Shown piece by piece: positions 31,948-43,559 of a stretch of DNA of 64,000 nucleotides. Where the stretch lies: assembly GCA_948567375.1 (NCBI GenBank), contig OX419756.1, positions 31,722,552 to 31,786,551 of the forward strand, written 5' to 3'. Under the pieces are notes generated by a model that was not told the DNA's origin, made no database searches, and saw only the letters and a program-made list of their open reading frames with translations. Position numbers and translations under genes: made by a program. Source of the stretch: Lunularia cruciata (Eukaryota; Streptophyta; Marchantiopsida; Lunulariales; Lunulariaceae). Every line of letters starts with the position of its first letter. Positions within the stretch are counted from its first letter, which is position 1.

Positions 31948-33354
31948 AACTTGTAATGTGATAGGATGAAAACTTTGGCCTTTAAGTGCTTCTCTTAATC
32001 AACATGGCAATCTATGATGATTAAGGTTGAATGGAGAGTGAGTTCTAGTTTGTTGGGCTGCTTGAGTAGATTTATTATTGGTGGATTAACAATTTCAGGA
32101 AGACATCATATATTTTAATCTTGGTTATATCTGATCTCATAGTTAATGTATTTAAAATTTTAAGAAATATTTCTACAAATATTATTAAAACAGATTTTGC
32201 ACATATTATTTATCTGAATTTTCATTGCCATAGATTAGTGTGATGATCCAATGTTGACCAAAAGGTGGTATAATGATAAGAAACAGGTCATTCTCTCGAG
32301 GATATGGGTAAAAAATTGCTAGATTTGAAAAAAAAAGTGTCATAATTCACAGTTCTTTATTATTACCTTTGTAACCACTTGGGTAGGACCTACTCCTAGA
32401 AAAAGAGTGTAGTGTCACCAATTGCGGCACACTATAACAAATAGAAAATTAAACAATCACTTCCACTAAGAATAAATTCCAACTATTTCTTAAAGGTGAT
32501 GATTCAATCAACTCCAAAGGAGCTACTTCACTAAAAAGACATTCAACTCCAAAGGATGTGTTCTATTGTTCCTAGAAGGCACAACTCCAAATGCACTTTG
32601 CATTCATAGTAAATCTTTATTTTTTTTAATTCCAAGGTACTTTCAACATTACAACTCATTTCTGATCTGTCAAGGCATTGCTTTGCTCATTTAGAACACT
32701 CAAGTATCCCAAATCTTAATCACAAGTACAAATTGTTACTCCCACTTGAGCTCTTGGGTTCCTACTACAAAGTTCCTCACCAATACTAACCAAAGACTCA
32801 ACCAATACTTGGAATTTAAGCCAAAGTGACAAAGAGATTTTGGCCCCTTTGTATTATTTACAGTTAAAGGACTGAATAAATTACTTAGACTAGGCCAAAG
32901 CCCTATCTACTCTACCTACTCTAAAGCCAAATAGAACTAATGGTTGATGAAGTCATAAGATCTTCTTAGTTCATCCTCCATGAACATTGATAATCTTATT
33001 TTCTTGTCTTATCCTTTCTAATTCTCATGTAGGTTAATTAGGTGCATCAAATGTGTGAAGGAAGCTATCAATTCTTCCCCAAAGACAACTTACAAGTTTT
33101 ATCTCCTTTGGACTTACTACTCTAGAGGTTACATCTATGAAGGTCCTACAAGTACAAAGATTGTCTATAACTCAAAAGAACTATTTTAGTGAAGTGTCTT
33201 TGGCCTAAATTACTACTACAACAAACTACCTTTGCCTTTACAAATCCTCATAAGGAGCTCAATCCACTCCTTGTAACATAATATTTTGAAAAGATAAGTA
33301 TTATAGATGGAGTATTAGGTAGTATCCTATCTATGTGTTCCCTAAGTCTAACTA
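31948..33354. other. AT-rich stretch, unassigned
   Basis: Rich in A/T runs and without a readable protein in any frame. It may be the 3' non-coding part or LTR of element H or older filler; no LTR ends or target duplications could be recognised. Confidence 0.4.
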
Positions 33355-34175
33355 CTAGTTAGTACATCTTGTCATCTTTGTATGTCTTCCCTCTAGCTTT
33401 TGAATTTGCAACTTAAGCTCATGTAACTTTGTCTTTATTACTCTTCCTTGAGCTACTTCCTCCAACATTTCTCCAAATTGATCGTGTACTTCCTTGATCG
33501 CTTGAAGATCTTTGCCTTCTTTTCCTCCAAGTGTTTGTTCAAGGCCTCTACTTCCCTCTTCACCTCCTCTTGTATTTGGGATCAATCAATTGCCTCTCCT
33601 CCTTCTCCCTTGCAAGTTCTTTGGCTATCCCTTCAAGTTTTATAGCCAACTCCTTTGGTTACTTGGGCATTTGAACTTCTAGGACTACTCATGTCTTAGC
33701 AGTCTCCAACTCTCCTCAAATACTTACCACTTACTCATCTCTAGCCTTGAGTTTTTTCTTTAAGCCCTTGTTGCTTTTGTTTATGCTCCAACCAAAGGCT
33801 CTCAAGTCTCCCTACAACTCCCAAATGTCTTCTTTGTATTTCTTTTAATCTATAGCAAGGGAGGTGATCTGATTCTTCACTTCAAAATTCTCCAATATGG
33901 GTGCATGTACCTTATTGGCTTCCTCCTTGTACAATTTTTGACTCATCTCTATCTCTTCTATCTACCCATCATCCTTTGCATTCCTAATGTATATTACCTT
34001 TTGTAGCCTTTGAACAATTGAAGTGTAATCTAGAGAGACCTCTTGCTATAGGAGCAGAATGGTCTCCATCATCTACAAAGAAAAACCTATCAAATGTATA
34101 ATGAAGTTGACAGTATCCTTCATTGGTATGCTTTGTTCTTAAATTGTCTCTTCTTGAACTTCACTTAAAATATCT
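33355..34175 (-). pseudogene. Coiled-coil 3' frame of element H, second part
   Basis: With several stops it still reads as a long lysine/glutamate-rich helical protein (for example MSQKLYKEEANKVHAPILEN, KLEGIAKELAREKEERQ, HELKLQIQKLEGRH). If PHD-gypsy copy 2 and one copy of its target duplication are ignored, the acidic stretch at 50876-50900 continues here in frame (EGEEED then ILSEVQEE). It is therefore the continuation of the same H gene. The function is unknown; env-like or gag-like are both open. Confidence 0.55.
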
Positions 34176-34299
34176 TGTCATGCGTATATACATTGCTACA
34201 CATGATCCTTCCAAACAACACCATCATGTCCTTCTAACACAAGGACTCCAGATGGCAAAACCTCACGTACTCTCAAGATAGTGCGGCCTATCAAAACAT

Positions 34300-37200
34300 T
34301 AAGTGTTGTCGGTGCTGTCTACTATAGATATACATAGTCTCCTGGATGAAATTGACATTGATTGAGGGTCTATAACCTCCTCCTCAAATGGTAGCATAGC
34401 GTAAGTATCTCTATGCTGAGCAATCGCCAAGTTCTCAAAGGCCATTGGCATCACTCTCCAAAAGATCTCTACCCGTTGAGAACATGCGCTCATCCATACA
34501 TCGGGATCATCCAAGTCCAAAACTACAATAGCATCTTGACAAATGGCTGCAAGTAAATATAGATCTCATCCATAGAGTAGAAAGTATGGAAAGAAGGATG
34601 CTAAGGAGGCTTGCCGGCTGAATCAATAACCCATGGCCAACCAAGGTAACTAGAGATCCCAATCTCCCAAGTGGCCTTGATGCAAACCATACTTTTGCAA
34701 TCCTCTCTTCACCGTCTGAACCACTCTCTCTGCTAAGCCATTTGCCTTAGGGTGATCTCGGGATGTAGTACAATGATCAATCAAAGCCTTGTCACACAAG
34801 CTTTGAAACTCCTTAAGAACTTTGTACCCTGATCAGTCAAAACCTCAATTGGTGCACCAAAATGACTAAGAACTCAATCTAGGAATGAGTAAGTTGTTCC
34901 TTCACTAGACTTGTTAGGAAGTGCCACCAACTCAATCCACTTGGAGAAGTGCTCTACCATCACCAAAACATACCGATGATGTCTCATAGTCAGCGGTAAA
35001 GGTCCAACAAAGTCCAAACTCCAATGGTAACCCAATCCCATAATAGGTAATGGGTGTAACTATGGCATAGGAGCATTAAATGATGCTCTAACTTGATCAC
35101 AAACCACACATCTGGCAACAAATTTTTGTACCTTGGTTTGCATACCACACTACCAATAATGACTCTAGAGTAAGCTATATGTATGGTTTACTCCAAAATA
35201 TCCTAGTTCCTCATGAGCATGATAGACCAACTGTGGTCTCTAAGATGGAAGTGGTACTATTTGCACTCTACTATCCTCCCATACATGCAAAAGGTGTCTG
35301 CACTCCAATCTAAACCATCTGGCTTGTTGAAGAACATGGTCTCTCTCCTTAGCCCCAATTGTGCCACCCACAACACCAATGCAAAGATAGTCCATCACTA
35401 AGACATCATCATGAATGTCTCATTGAATTGTACCAATATCTTAACTCTTTAGATCTATGGCCTCAATAATATATGTTGAGAGAGATACCACCTAAGCCTC
35501 TAAAAATATACACAGAAAGGCCGATGCATACCAACCTGGCACCATCTCCTCATTAGTCTCACCATGCCAATGTGCTCTGGTCTGATTCTACTGGCTGGGA
35601 CATGGGTTTCTACTCAACCCATATGCATCATGGTTCACCACTCCAGGTCTATGAACAACCGTGAAATCATACTCTTGTAAAATCAGAGCCTATCGTGCAA
35701 GCTTCCCTTAAAGCTTGTCGGACTCCATCAACCACTTTATTGGCTGATGATCAGTGATGAGAGTGAAGGGGTTACCAAATAGATAACATCATAAATGTGC
35801 TACTACCCAAACTACTACCAAGCACACTCCCTCATATGAACTATACTTTGCCTCCGCTGAATTGTTGGAGCAACTAGCATAGGCCACCACAAACACCTTC
35901 CCCTCATCATCATGATGGGTGAGCACCGCTCCAAGCCCCAACATACTCCAATCAGTATGAACTTGAAATGGTCGTCCTCTAATTGGTCTCTTCAAAATAG
36001 GAGCAGATGTCAACCTCTCCTTGAGCTCTACAAAAGCTCTCTCCTGCTCATCTCCCTAATGCCATTCTTGTGTTAGCTTGGTCAGCTTCATCAAGGCCTT
36101 GGCAATGGTACTAAATCCTCTAACATAGCAGCAATAGAAGTTTACCAACCCAAGGAATGCTCGCACTCTGCTCACATCCATAGGCCGAGGAATACGTGCA
36201 ATAGCCTCTACCTTGGTTTGCTGAACACCAAGTCCTTTGGGATAGATAGTGTGACCCAAATACTCAACCTGCTCGTGGAAGAACCTACACTTCCCAGGAT
36301 GTAATTTGAGTCCATGAGATCTCAACCTCTCAAACACCTCCAACAATTGTCTCTCATGCTCCTCCACAGTAGTGCTATAGACCAAAATGTCATCAATATA
36401 GCACCAAGCAAAATCCAATCCAGCTAGGATCCTATCCATGACCCTCTAGAACTCAGTAGGAGCGTTCTTTAACCCAAATAGTAAGAACCTCTACTGATAT
36501 AACACATCCTTACCGTGAGGATCAATAGCCCAAAATGATGTCTTCAACTTATCCTCCTCCTCCTTGATCGGCAATTGATGATATCTCACTTGAAGATCCA
36601 AAGTATTGAAGACCTTTGCATGCCCAATCGCATCAAAAATCTCCTCCAGTGTAGGCATGGTACACCAATCAGCCTTGGTTTGTCAATTGATATGAAGGTA
36701 ATCTCCACACATCTGCCTATTTGTGTAGTTGCCATGCATATCATTCTTGGTTGGCATCATTGTTGCTGATGCATACTCTCCATGTGAAATCTCCACCAAA
36801 CCAGCCTCAAAAAGGTCACTACTTTGACTCTGAATCAATGTCCTCTCCATCTCACTATATCAATAAGGATGTCAAAAAACTAGTGTATTGCTAGTCAACT
36901 CAATCCGTATACCAAGTCCCTTCAGAGCATCCAAATCCTTCATACTAAAGGCAAAACAACTCTTGTGGCTCCTCAAGAACCTCCAAACCCTCTGTCTCTC
37001 CTCTCCCGTAAGCTTGGGTCCAAGATCTGGCTCCCAAGTATCCTTTGTAACTGTAGTAAGAGTGGAAGACGTACTAACTAGCTGCTAAATTGGGCCTTGG
37101 GAGCAATAGTGTCATGCCCTCGTCCACTAGAGGTCCCAACCTCTGTGTGAAAAACTCCCTCCACTTTGGCTGCAAGCTCTTCATGTCCTCTAGCTGCATC

Positions 37201-39428
37201 CCAAGTGGACCAAGGGTGTAATCCAAGTAGCCAACGCTCACCTGGATGGACTCCAAGTAGACCACTCTCCCTAGTAGCTATTGGTTGTGTCCCAAGAATA
37301 CCATGCCCACTCGGTCCATTGCCCCTAACATGTGCCCAAATTATCTTGATATGCACAACGCTCACAAGTGTCCGAGTGGTGATGCCTATCAAGCACATCC
37401 TACGTTGCTCTACCAAGCCAAGGCTCACAATCCAGGTCAAATAGTTCAAGTCCATAGCCTGATCTAACATCTGACGCCTGGATGCCTCTGACAGTATTGG
37501 AACAGTGGTAATACCAATGCAAAAACCCATTGCCCGCTCTCTCTCATCAACGTTGGGCTCCACCAACTACTATAATTGTGAGTCCCAAACAAGTCTAGGT
37601 CCTCCCTCTCAAAAAGCATGAGAGCCCGGGAAACTCATGAGTGTGGGAAATGTGGTTCTAGGCTGTCTAACTAGGTTCACCACTGCCATAGGTGATCTAT
37701 CAACCACTACCACTATTTGAAACTAATGCCCAACATCCAAGATATCATCAACAAGGATGTGGTCAAGTCATTGAATCGCATCATAAGCATGTTGTAGAAC
37801 CTCTCTGGGTAAGAGGTTTGTCCACCAAAGACAAAGACGATGAGCTCATGATCCCACTCTGGCTGCACCTAACAATACAACAGGTCCTATCCAAGAATGG
37901 ACCTGATGTGTAGTCGCCACCACTCTGGTGTGAGAACCACCCATCAAAGGAATGTTCTCCAAAAGGTAAGCTGGAGAAACGGATTGATGAACCTAGAGAT
38001 GTCGTATTATCCATAACATCTCCTAAAACACACCCAAATGAGGATCCTAAAGACCCAAACCACGGCTTGCACATGTATGTCCCTAACATGGCCATCTAGA
38101 AATCACCAAGTGAATAAGCCCATGTCTCTCTAGATCATGTGCCTCCAATAAGGAAATGTCTGCTGGTAGGGCCTTCTAGTAACCTCTAATTGCTGGCATC
38201 AGTAATAACTCCGGATACCGATAGGCCAAGTGTGCCACATGATGTAAAGAGACTCCCTAGTAGTCTCATCTCTCTCTACATACAAGTACCTCTGTACTTG
38301 TATACCCGCCTGTAATACCATAGCTAGTTTGGTGCTAATTCCACCAAATAACTCCAATAGATATAACCCCTCTATTAGATACTCCCAAGCAATGAATGTG
38401 GTATCCAGAGGTGTCAAAGTAATCAACTCTAGAGGCTCATCCTCACACTCATCTCTTGATGGTACAAAGGCTCCACTCCAAGTCTACTGCACCAACTAAT
38501 CTGCATGTTGCTACAACGCCTCCTCTGAACTCCACAATGAAACATCCAAGGTGGATAGAACAATCCCACTTGTACTCCAAATCTGAGTGATCTCCTTTGG
38601 TACTAGAGTATCCTTTGCATGGGCGTTCCGTTCCAACAAGTCACCATGCCAAGGAGCTGCACCATTAAAAGCTAAAATTGATGCTGCCATAGTCCTGGAT
38701 TGTAATGAGCCAAGACTGCCACTACTGAAGCGTACTGCTAGTCGACATACCCATCCCTCACTAGACTACCAACCTGATCTATAGGAGGTTGTCTCCTCCC
38801 AATAGTCAATGCTGAAACCCATGGGGTATAACACTACTCCCCCAACTAGCACATCATATGACTCAATTATTGTTGCAATAGCCTAAGCTCTCCCCATCGA
38901 GCTATCAGTCAGATGACCAGGCTAAACCTGGACAACAAGCTCTCCACATGTGATGTATTGTATCAAACCACCACCTAGAGATGTCTAGATCTGAAATGGA
39001 CACCTCTCCACATTGGTCTTTTGTAACTCCAGACCAACAACTGCAGCCTTCCCCAACATAAAGGGTTGCGCACCAAAGTCTAACAAGACTCTCTATGGTG
39101 TATAGACCTTCCTTGAAGGTCCCACCAAATGGAAAATCCGCCTTTGGTTATCCAATAGGACATCACTAGGTGTGAACCATGCTCTCTCAAAGGTCGGTCT
39201 AGCTAGCAACTCCTCTAGTCTAGCCGCTACTGCTTGCCATAAACCACTATTCACTGAATGGATCCCATGCTCCTCAACCAAGTCAGCTCCACTATCAACC
39301 ACCTCTGCTCTAGTAATAGGAACTGCATCATCCCTACTCTCACATAGTGTGGCAGCCAACTGGAACACTAGGGTTGGGTCAACTCCCAATGTAAACATGT
39401 CATAGGCCAAAAACAAAGGATGCCGCAT
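34300..39428 (-). pseudogene. Pol of PHD-gypsy copy 2: protease, RT, RNase H, integrase
   Basis: Protease reads VLLDFGAQPFMLGKAA (about 39060-39100), with DFG where D-S/T-G is usual. RT has the YIDDILVYS box (about 36380-36405) followed by GLKLHPGKCRFF and GHTIYPKGLGV. RNase H reads VHTDWSMLGLGAVL and YSSYEGVCL. Integrase shows D (SLDFVGPLP, about 35010), D (VLTDQGTKFL, about 34835) and E (ANGLAERVVQTVKR, about 34735). The tail (VWKDHV) stops at the deletion that removed the PHD finger. Several stops; less decayed than copy 1. Confidence 0.85.
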
Positions 39429-39609
39429 AATCAGCTAAGCCATCCCCAACATCATGCTAGACTTAGTCTGTATAGTAGTAGATGGATGACTAGTAGGTAG
39501 TCCATCATGCACTCCATCACCACCTACCACACCTACATTGGGATGTTTGGGAGCCATGGATGTTGTCTGCAATGCCTCAGATAGTGTGAAAGACTAGGGA
39601 AGTCTGACC

Positions 39610-40301
39610 TGTGAGCCGGCCTGTCTCTCACTCAGGATGAACCTCTGATGGCTATTATGGTAGCGCACCATGGACTAAGAAGGCAAGGAACCCCAACTCC
39701 ATCATACTCCTCCAAGGCTAACACTCCAAGACTCAAGACATTGCTCACTAGAGAACTCAATGAGAGAGAGATAGTTGCAAATGAAAGGATGATGAGTACC
39801 TCCTCACTCCTTGTTTATATACTTGTGAAATAGTTACGTACCAAAGTTACTAATTACCGTAGTAACTCAAGTTACTAGACTAAAAGTCAAGTAAAGTCAA
39901 AAAGTAGAAAGGAATATCCATTCACATGGGCATATTCCCCTAAGCATGTGGTCTTATCTTGACCCAACCACTAAAGCAAGGATTCCTTCACATGGGCTAT
40001 CCTTGGACTAAAGAAGAATCCAAAACAAAAAGGCTTGCGGGCCCAAGAGTTCTCAACTCTTTCCCCAAAGCCAAACACCTAGGAATAATACCAAGTCAAC
40101 ACACTAAAATCCAAAATAGTGGTGCTCATCTTTTCTACTTCCTCTAAAGTAAGGTTCCATCTATCTTAGCTATGACTAACTTTAGCTAACCATGACTAAT
40201 ATAGAACCATCCTTTATCTCTATATAAATAATATCTCTTAAGTACTTGTAATACCAAGCTAAATATCACAATACCACACACATGCACAAATGGGTGTTAC
40301 A
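39610..40301 (-). repeat. 3' LTR of element E, 692 bp
   Basis: Plus orientation TGTGAGCCGG to GGGTGTTACA. The polypurine tract (minus strand AGTCCGGGGGTAAA, 40302-40315) adjoins it. Confidence 0.97.
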
Positions 40302-40315
40302 TTTACCCCCGGACT
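40302..40315 (-). other. Polypurine tract of element E
   Basis: Purine-rich AGTCCGGGGGTAAA directly before the 3' LTR, the expected primer for plus-strand DNA synthesis. Confidence 0.85.
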
Positions 40316-40320
40316 AAGTT

Positions 40321-40342
40321 TTCACTTTGTCCTCAAAGTGAA
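40321..40342. repeat. 9-bp stem hairpin between pol stop and polypurine tract of E
   Basis: TTCACTTTG (40321-40329) and CAAAGTGAA (40334-40342) are perfect inverted repeats around a TCCT loop, lying between the pol stop codon and the polypurine tract. A role in RNA structure or 3' end use is possible but unproven. Confidence 0.8.
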
Positions 40343-40349
40343 GGTCTCT

Positions 40350-43300
40350 CTACCTTCTATGGTACATCTTCAACTTATCATGGTTAATCCTATCAAAGTG
40401 TCTTCCTCCCAACTCCTTGAGATCATAAGTGTAATTTCCCCACACCTTCTCTACTATGAAAGGTCCAAAGTACTTAGGCAAAAACTTCTTTTGTACTCTC
40501 TTGAATCGAATGGAATCAAACAACATTACCCAATCACCTTCTTTGAAAGGCTCCACCTTCTTCTTGCCTTGCCTCTTGTCATAGCTCTCCTTTTGTTTCC
40601 TTTGGGCTTGCTCCACTCGAACCATAGCAACTGCTCTTGCCTCTTCCAACTCCATGAGTTGATCCTTCCTTGACTTCTCTGCATCACTTCCTTGTGCTTT
40701 CTTCAATCTCCTATGAATGCTTTGGAAGGTAGGAAGATCAAATTGAATAGGTAAGGTAGACTCAATACCATACACCAATTGGAATGGAGAATATCCAGTG
40801 GAAGTCTTCATGGTTGTCCTATACTCCCACAAAACTGCATGAATCCTCTTGTCCCAATGATGTTTAGCCCTCTCCATTTCTGCATCTTTGGCCAACATCA
40901 TGCACAAGGTCTGATTGGTTCTCTCTGCCAAGCCATTGGAATTTGGCTTATAGGATGTAGTTACTCTATGTGTGATAGAGAAATGTCGTAGCATGGCTGT
41001 AGTAATGCTTCCTGTAAACTCTCCTCCTCTATCAGAAACCAACTCCAAAGGGCATCCAAACCTAGTGATAATGCGTTCATAAAGAAATCTACCCACTTCA
41101 TCTTCATTCTTGTCCCTCAATGGTCTAGCCTCAACCCACTTGGTAAGGTAATCAGTAACTACCACAATGTACCGATTGTTCCTTGGGGTTCTATTGAGAG
41201 GTCCTACAAAATCAATTCCCCACTTCTCAAAGGGTCCTAGCAATGGAATTGATCTAAGTGGTGGAGTGGATGTAGACTTTCTAGCAAAAGCTTGACAAAC
41301 ATGACAAGTTTTGCAATAATCAAGACAATCCTTGAAAATCCCTCTCCAATGGTAACCTGCATCTAGAATCTTGAAAGCAGTCACCTTTCCTGCAAAGTGT
41401 CCTCCACATACTAAACCTTCATGAAACTCCTTTATGAGTAGGATAGACTCTTCCTTACCCACTGCTCTTCGAAGTAGACCATCTACTCCTTGGTGAAAAA
41501 GAATATCATCCACCATTGTGTAAGGTCTAGATCTTGCTGCAAGGGCCTTCCTCTCCCTAGCATGCATCCCTTCTGGATAGTTACCTCTTGTCACAAAATC
41601 CACAATCTCCTTGTACTCCATTGGAACCTCTTGAGTGACTGAGATTGTCATGAGCTCCTCATCCGGGAAGGAATCATCTACTGGCTCATCTCCATCATGA
41701 TCATAGGCTCTAGATAACAAATCAGCATTTGCATGTTTCTTTCCTGGCCTATCCTCAATTGTGTAATCATACTCAGACAAGAGAATCATCCACCTTGCTA
41801 GTCTCCCTTCAACATTAGGCTTGTTGAAGATGTACTTCAAAGCCTTGTGATCCGTGACAATTGTGGCTTTCCCTCCAATCGAGTAGTGTCTAAACTTCTT
41901 GAGACCAAAGATCACTGCCAACCCTTCTCTCTCTGTGACAGAGTAGTTCTTCTCTGCTGAAACCATCTGCCTACTAGCATAAGCTATTGGATGATCATGC
42001 CCATCTTGGTCTAATTGACTAAGAGTGCATCCTATAGCTACATTAGAAGCATCAGTGTAGAGGATGAAAGGCTTACTCCAATCAGGTTTAGCAAGAATTG
42101 GAGCTACAACAAGGGATTGCTTGAGCTCCTCAAAAGCTTTGAGAGCCTCCTTGTCTTCCAAAATCACCATGTAATCTACACCCTTCTTCATGTAGATGGT
42201 CAATGCATAAGCCTTGTTGGAAAATGAGAAGATGAACCTCCTATAGTACCCAACCATTCCCAAGAATTGGCGTAACTTTGTCAAGCTTGAAGGGAATGGA
42301 AGGTCTGAGATTTTCCTCACCTTCTCAGGATCAACTGCTATTCCATCCTTGGAGATGATGTGCCCCAAAAGTAGACCTTCTTCACATCCAAAAATGCACT
42401 TCTCTGGGTTGAGTGATGCATTTGCCTCATCCAAGCGTTGCAAGACTTTGATTAGGTGCTCAAAGTGCTCCTCCTTGCTCCCATAGACACAAAAGTCATC
42501 AATGAAATCTCTCACAAATTTCCCAATGAAAGGTTCAAATACCTTGTTCATGAACCGTTGGAATGTGGCTGGAGCATTGCAAAGCCCAAAAGGCATGACC
42601 TTGAAAGCGTAAGTTCCCCAAGGTGTGGTGAATGTGGTGAGTTGTTGATGCTCTGGTGCAATCTTGATTTGGTTATATCCACTATAACCATCTCCAAAAC
42701 TGTACCTCTCATGACCTGCAACCTCCTCCAAGATCTCATCAATGAATGGCAATGGGTAGTAGTCCTTCTTGGTAACAGCATTGAGCTTCTTGTAATCCAC
42801 ACATACCCGAAGCTTGCCATTCTTTTTCTTCACAATGACAATTGGAGACACCCATTCTGAATTCTCCACCTCAAAGATAAATCCAGCCTCCTTGAGCTTA
42901 TCAATCTCCTCCTTCACAACCAAAGATATTGGTGGGCTAATGCGACGTTGCTTTTGGCGGATCGGTCTTGCATGTGACTCCACCTCTATCTTGTGCTCCT
43001 CCAAGGTGACTTCCTTCAAATCCTTGTAACTAAAAGCAAACACATGGATGAACTTGCGGAAAATCTCCTCAAATCTCACCTTCTCCTCCTTGGTAACATT
43101 TGGGCCATACTTGAGGGTAGATAACCTTCTCTCTACCTCCTCAAGTGTCAATGGTGATTTATCTGGGTCCTTCAAAACCTCTGGCTTAGGTGCAAAATCC
43201 ATAGCACACAAGGGATACACATCTGAATCAGATTCAGATTCATCTTCCTCCGTGGAAGTCTCCTCTTCCATGCTTGTGTCCACACCTGAAGCTCCTTCTT

Positions 43301-43550
43301 CAGAATCTGATTCCCAATAATTAGAAGATGGGGTATCTGAATGTGAAGTGTTGGTGGTGTTAGTCACAGGAACAGTGACTCTATGGTTTGATGGCCCAAT
43401 CCTCAAGTACCCTTTGTGCCATCGATCAGTTGTGCGTGCTGCTCTCAACCATGGCCTCCCAAGAAGTAAGTCATAGCTTGAATCCTTCAAGACTTGGAAA
43501 GTCATGAGATTTTGAACTCCCATAACTGAAACTACCACCTTATCCATCAC
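40350..43550 (-). CDS. Element E pol: protease end, RT, RNase H, integrase
   Basis: Open frame of 1066 codons, in phase with ORF1 and separated from it only by a TGA; it contains no ATG initiation signal of its own that is clearly used. Protease ends with LLLGRPWLRA. RT has VDYKKLNAVTKKDYYPLPF and the catalytic FIDDFCVYG (about 42490-42515). RNase H reads ILYTDASNVAIG and ends ADLLSR. Integrase has the zinc region (HEGLVCGGH, CKTCHVC), then D (GIDFVGPL), D (LVSDRGGEF) and E (LAERTNQTL), and finishes DRINHDKLKMY without a chromodomain. Length and motifs are complete. The enzyme set copies the RNA into DNA and integrates it. Confidence 0.95.
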   Translation of the reverse strand: MMDKVVVSVMGVQNLMTFQVLKDSSYDLLLGRPWLRAARTTDRWHKGYLRIGPSNHRVTVPVTNTTNTSHSDTPSSNYWESDSEEGASGVDTSMEEETSTEEDESESDSDVYPLCAMDFAPKPEVLKDPDKSPLTLEEVERRLSTLKYGPNVTKEEKVRFEEIFRKFIHVFAFSYKDLKEVTLEEHKIEVESHARPIRQKQRRISPPISLVVKEEIDKLKEAGFIFEVENSEWVSPIVIVKKKNGKLRVCVDYKKLNAVTKKDYYPLPFIDEILEEVAGHERYSFGDGYSGYNQIKIAPEHQQLTTFTTPWGTYAFKVMPFGLCNAPATFQRFMNKVFEPFIGKFVRDFIDDFCVYGSKEEHFEHLIKVLQRLDEANASLNPEKCIFGCEEGLLLGHIISKDGIAVDPEKVRKISDLPFPSSLTKLRQFLGMVGYYRRFIFSFSNKAYALTIYMKKGVDYMVILEDKEALKAFEELKQSLVVAPILAKPDWSKPFILYTDASNVAIGCTLSQLDQDGHDHPIAYASRQMVSAEKNYSVTEREGLAVIFGLKKFRHYSIGGKATIVTDHKALKYIFNKPNVEGRLARWMILLSEYDYTIEDRPGKKHANADLLSRAYDHDGDEPVDDSFPDEELMTISVTQEVPMEYKEIVDFVTRGNYPEGMHARERKALAARSRPYTMVDDILFHQGVDGLLRRAVGKEESILLIKEFHEGLVCGGHFAGKVTAFKILDAGYHWRGIFKDCLDYCKTCHVCQAFARKSTSTPPLRSIPLLGPFEKWGIDFVGPLNRTPRNNRYIVVVTDYLTKWVEARPLRDKNEDEVGRFLYERIITRFGCPLELVSDRGGEFTGSITTAMLRHFSITHRVTTSYKPNSNGLAERTNQTLCMMLAKDAEMERAKHHWDKRIHAVLWEYRTTMKTSTGYSPFQLVYGIESTLPIQFDLPTFQSIHRRLKKAQGSDAEKSRKDQLMELEEARAVAMVRVEQAQRKQKESYDKRQGKKKVEPFKEGDWVMLFDSIRFKRVQKKFLPKYFGPFIVEKVWGNYTYDLKELGGRHFDRINHDKLKMYHRR

Positions 43551-43559
43551 TCCTACTGG

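Noticed and set aside
36575-38784. Plus-strand frames in the PHD-gypsy copy 2 region
   Set aside because: They are antisense shadows of the minus-strand protease-RT region.
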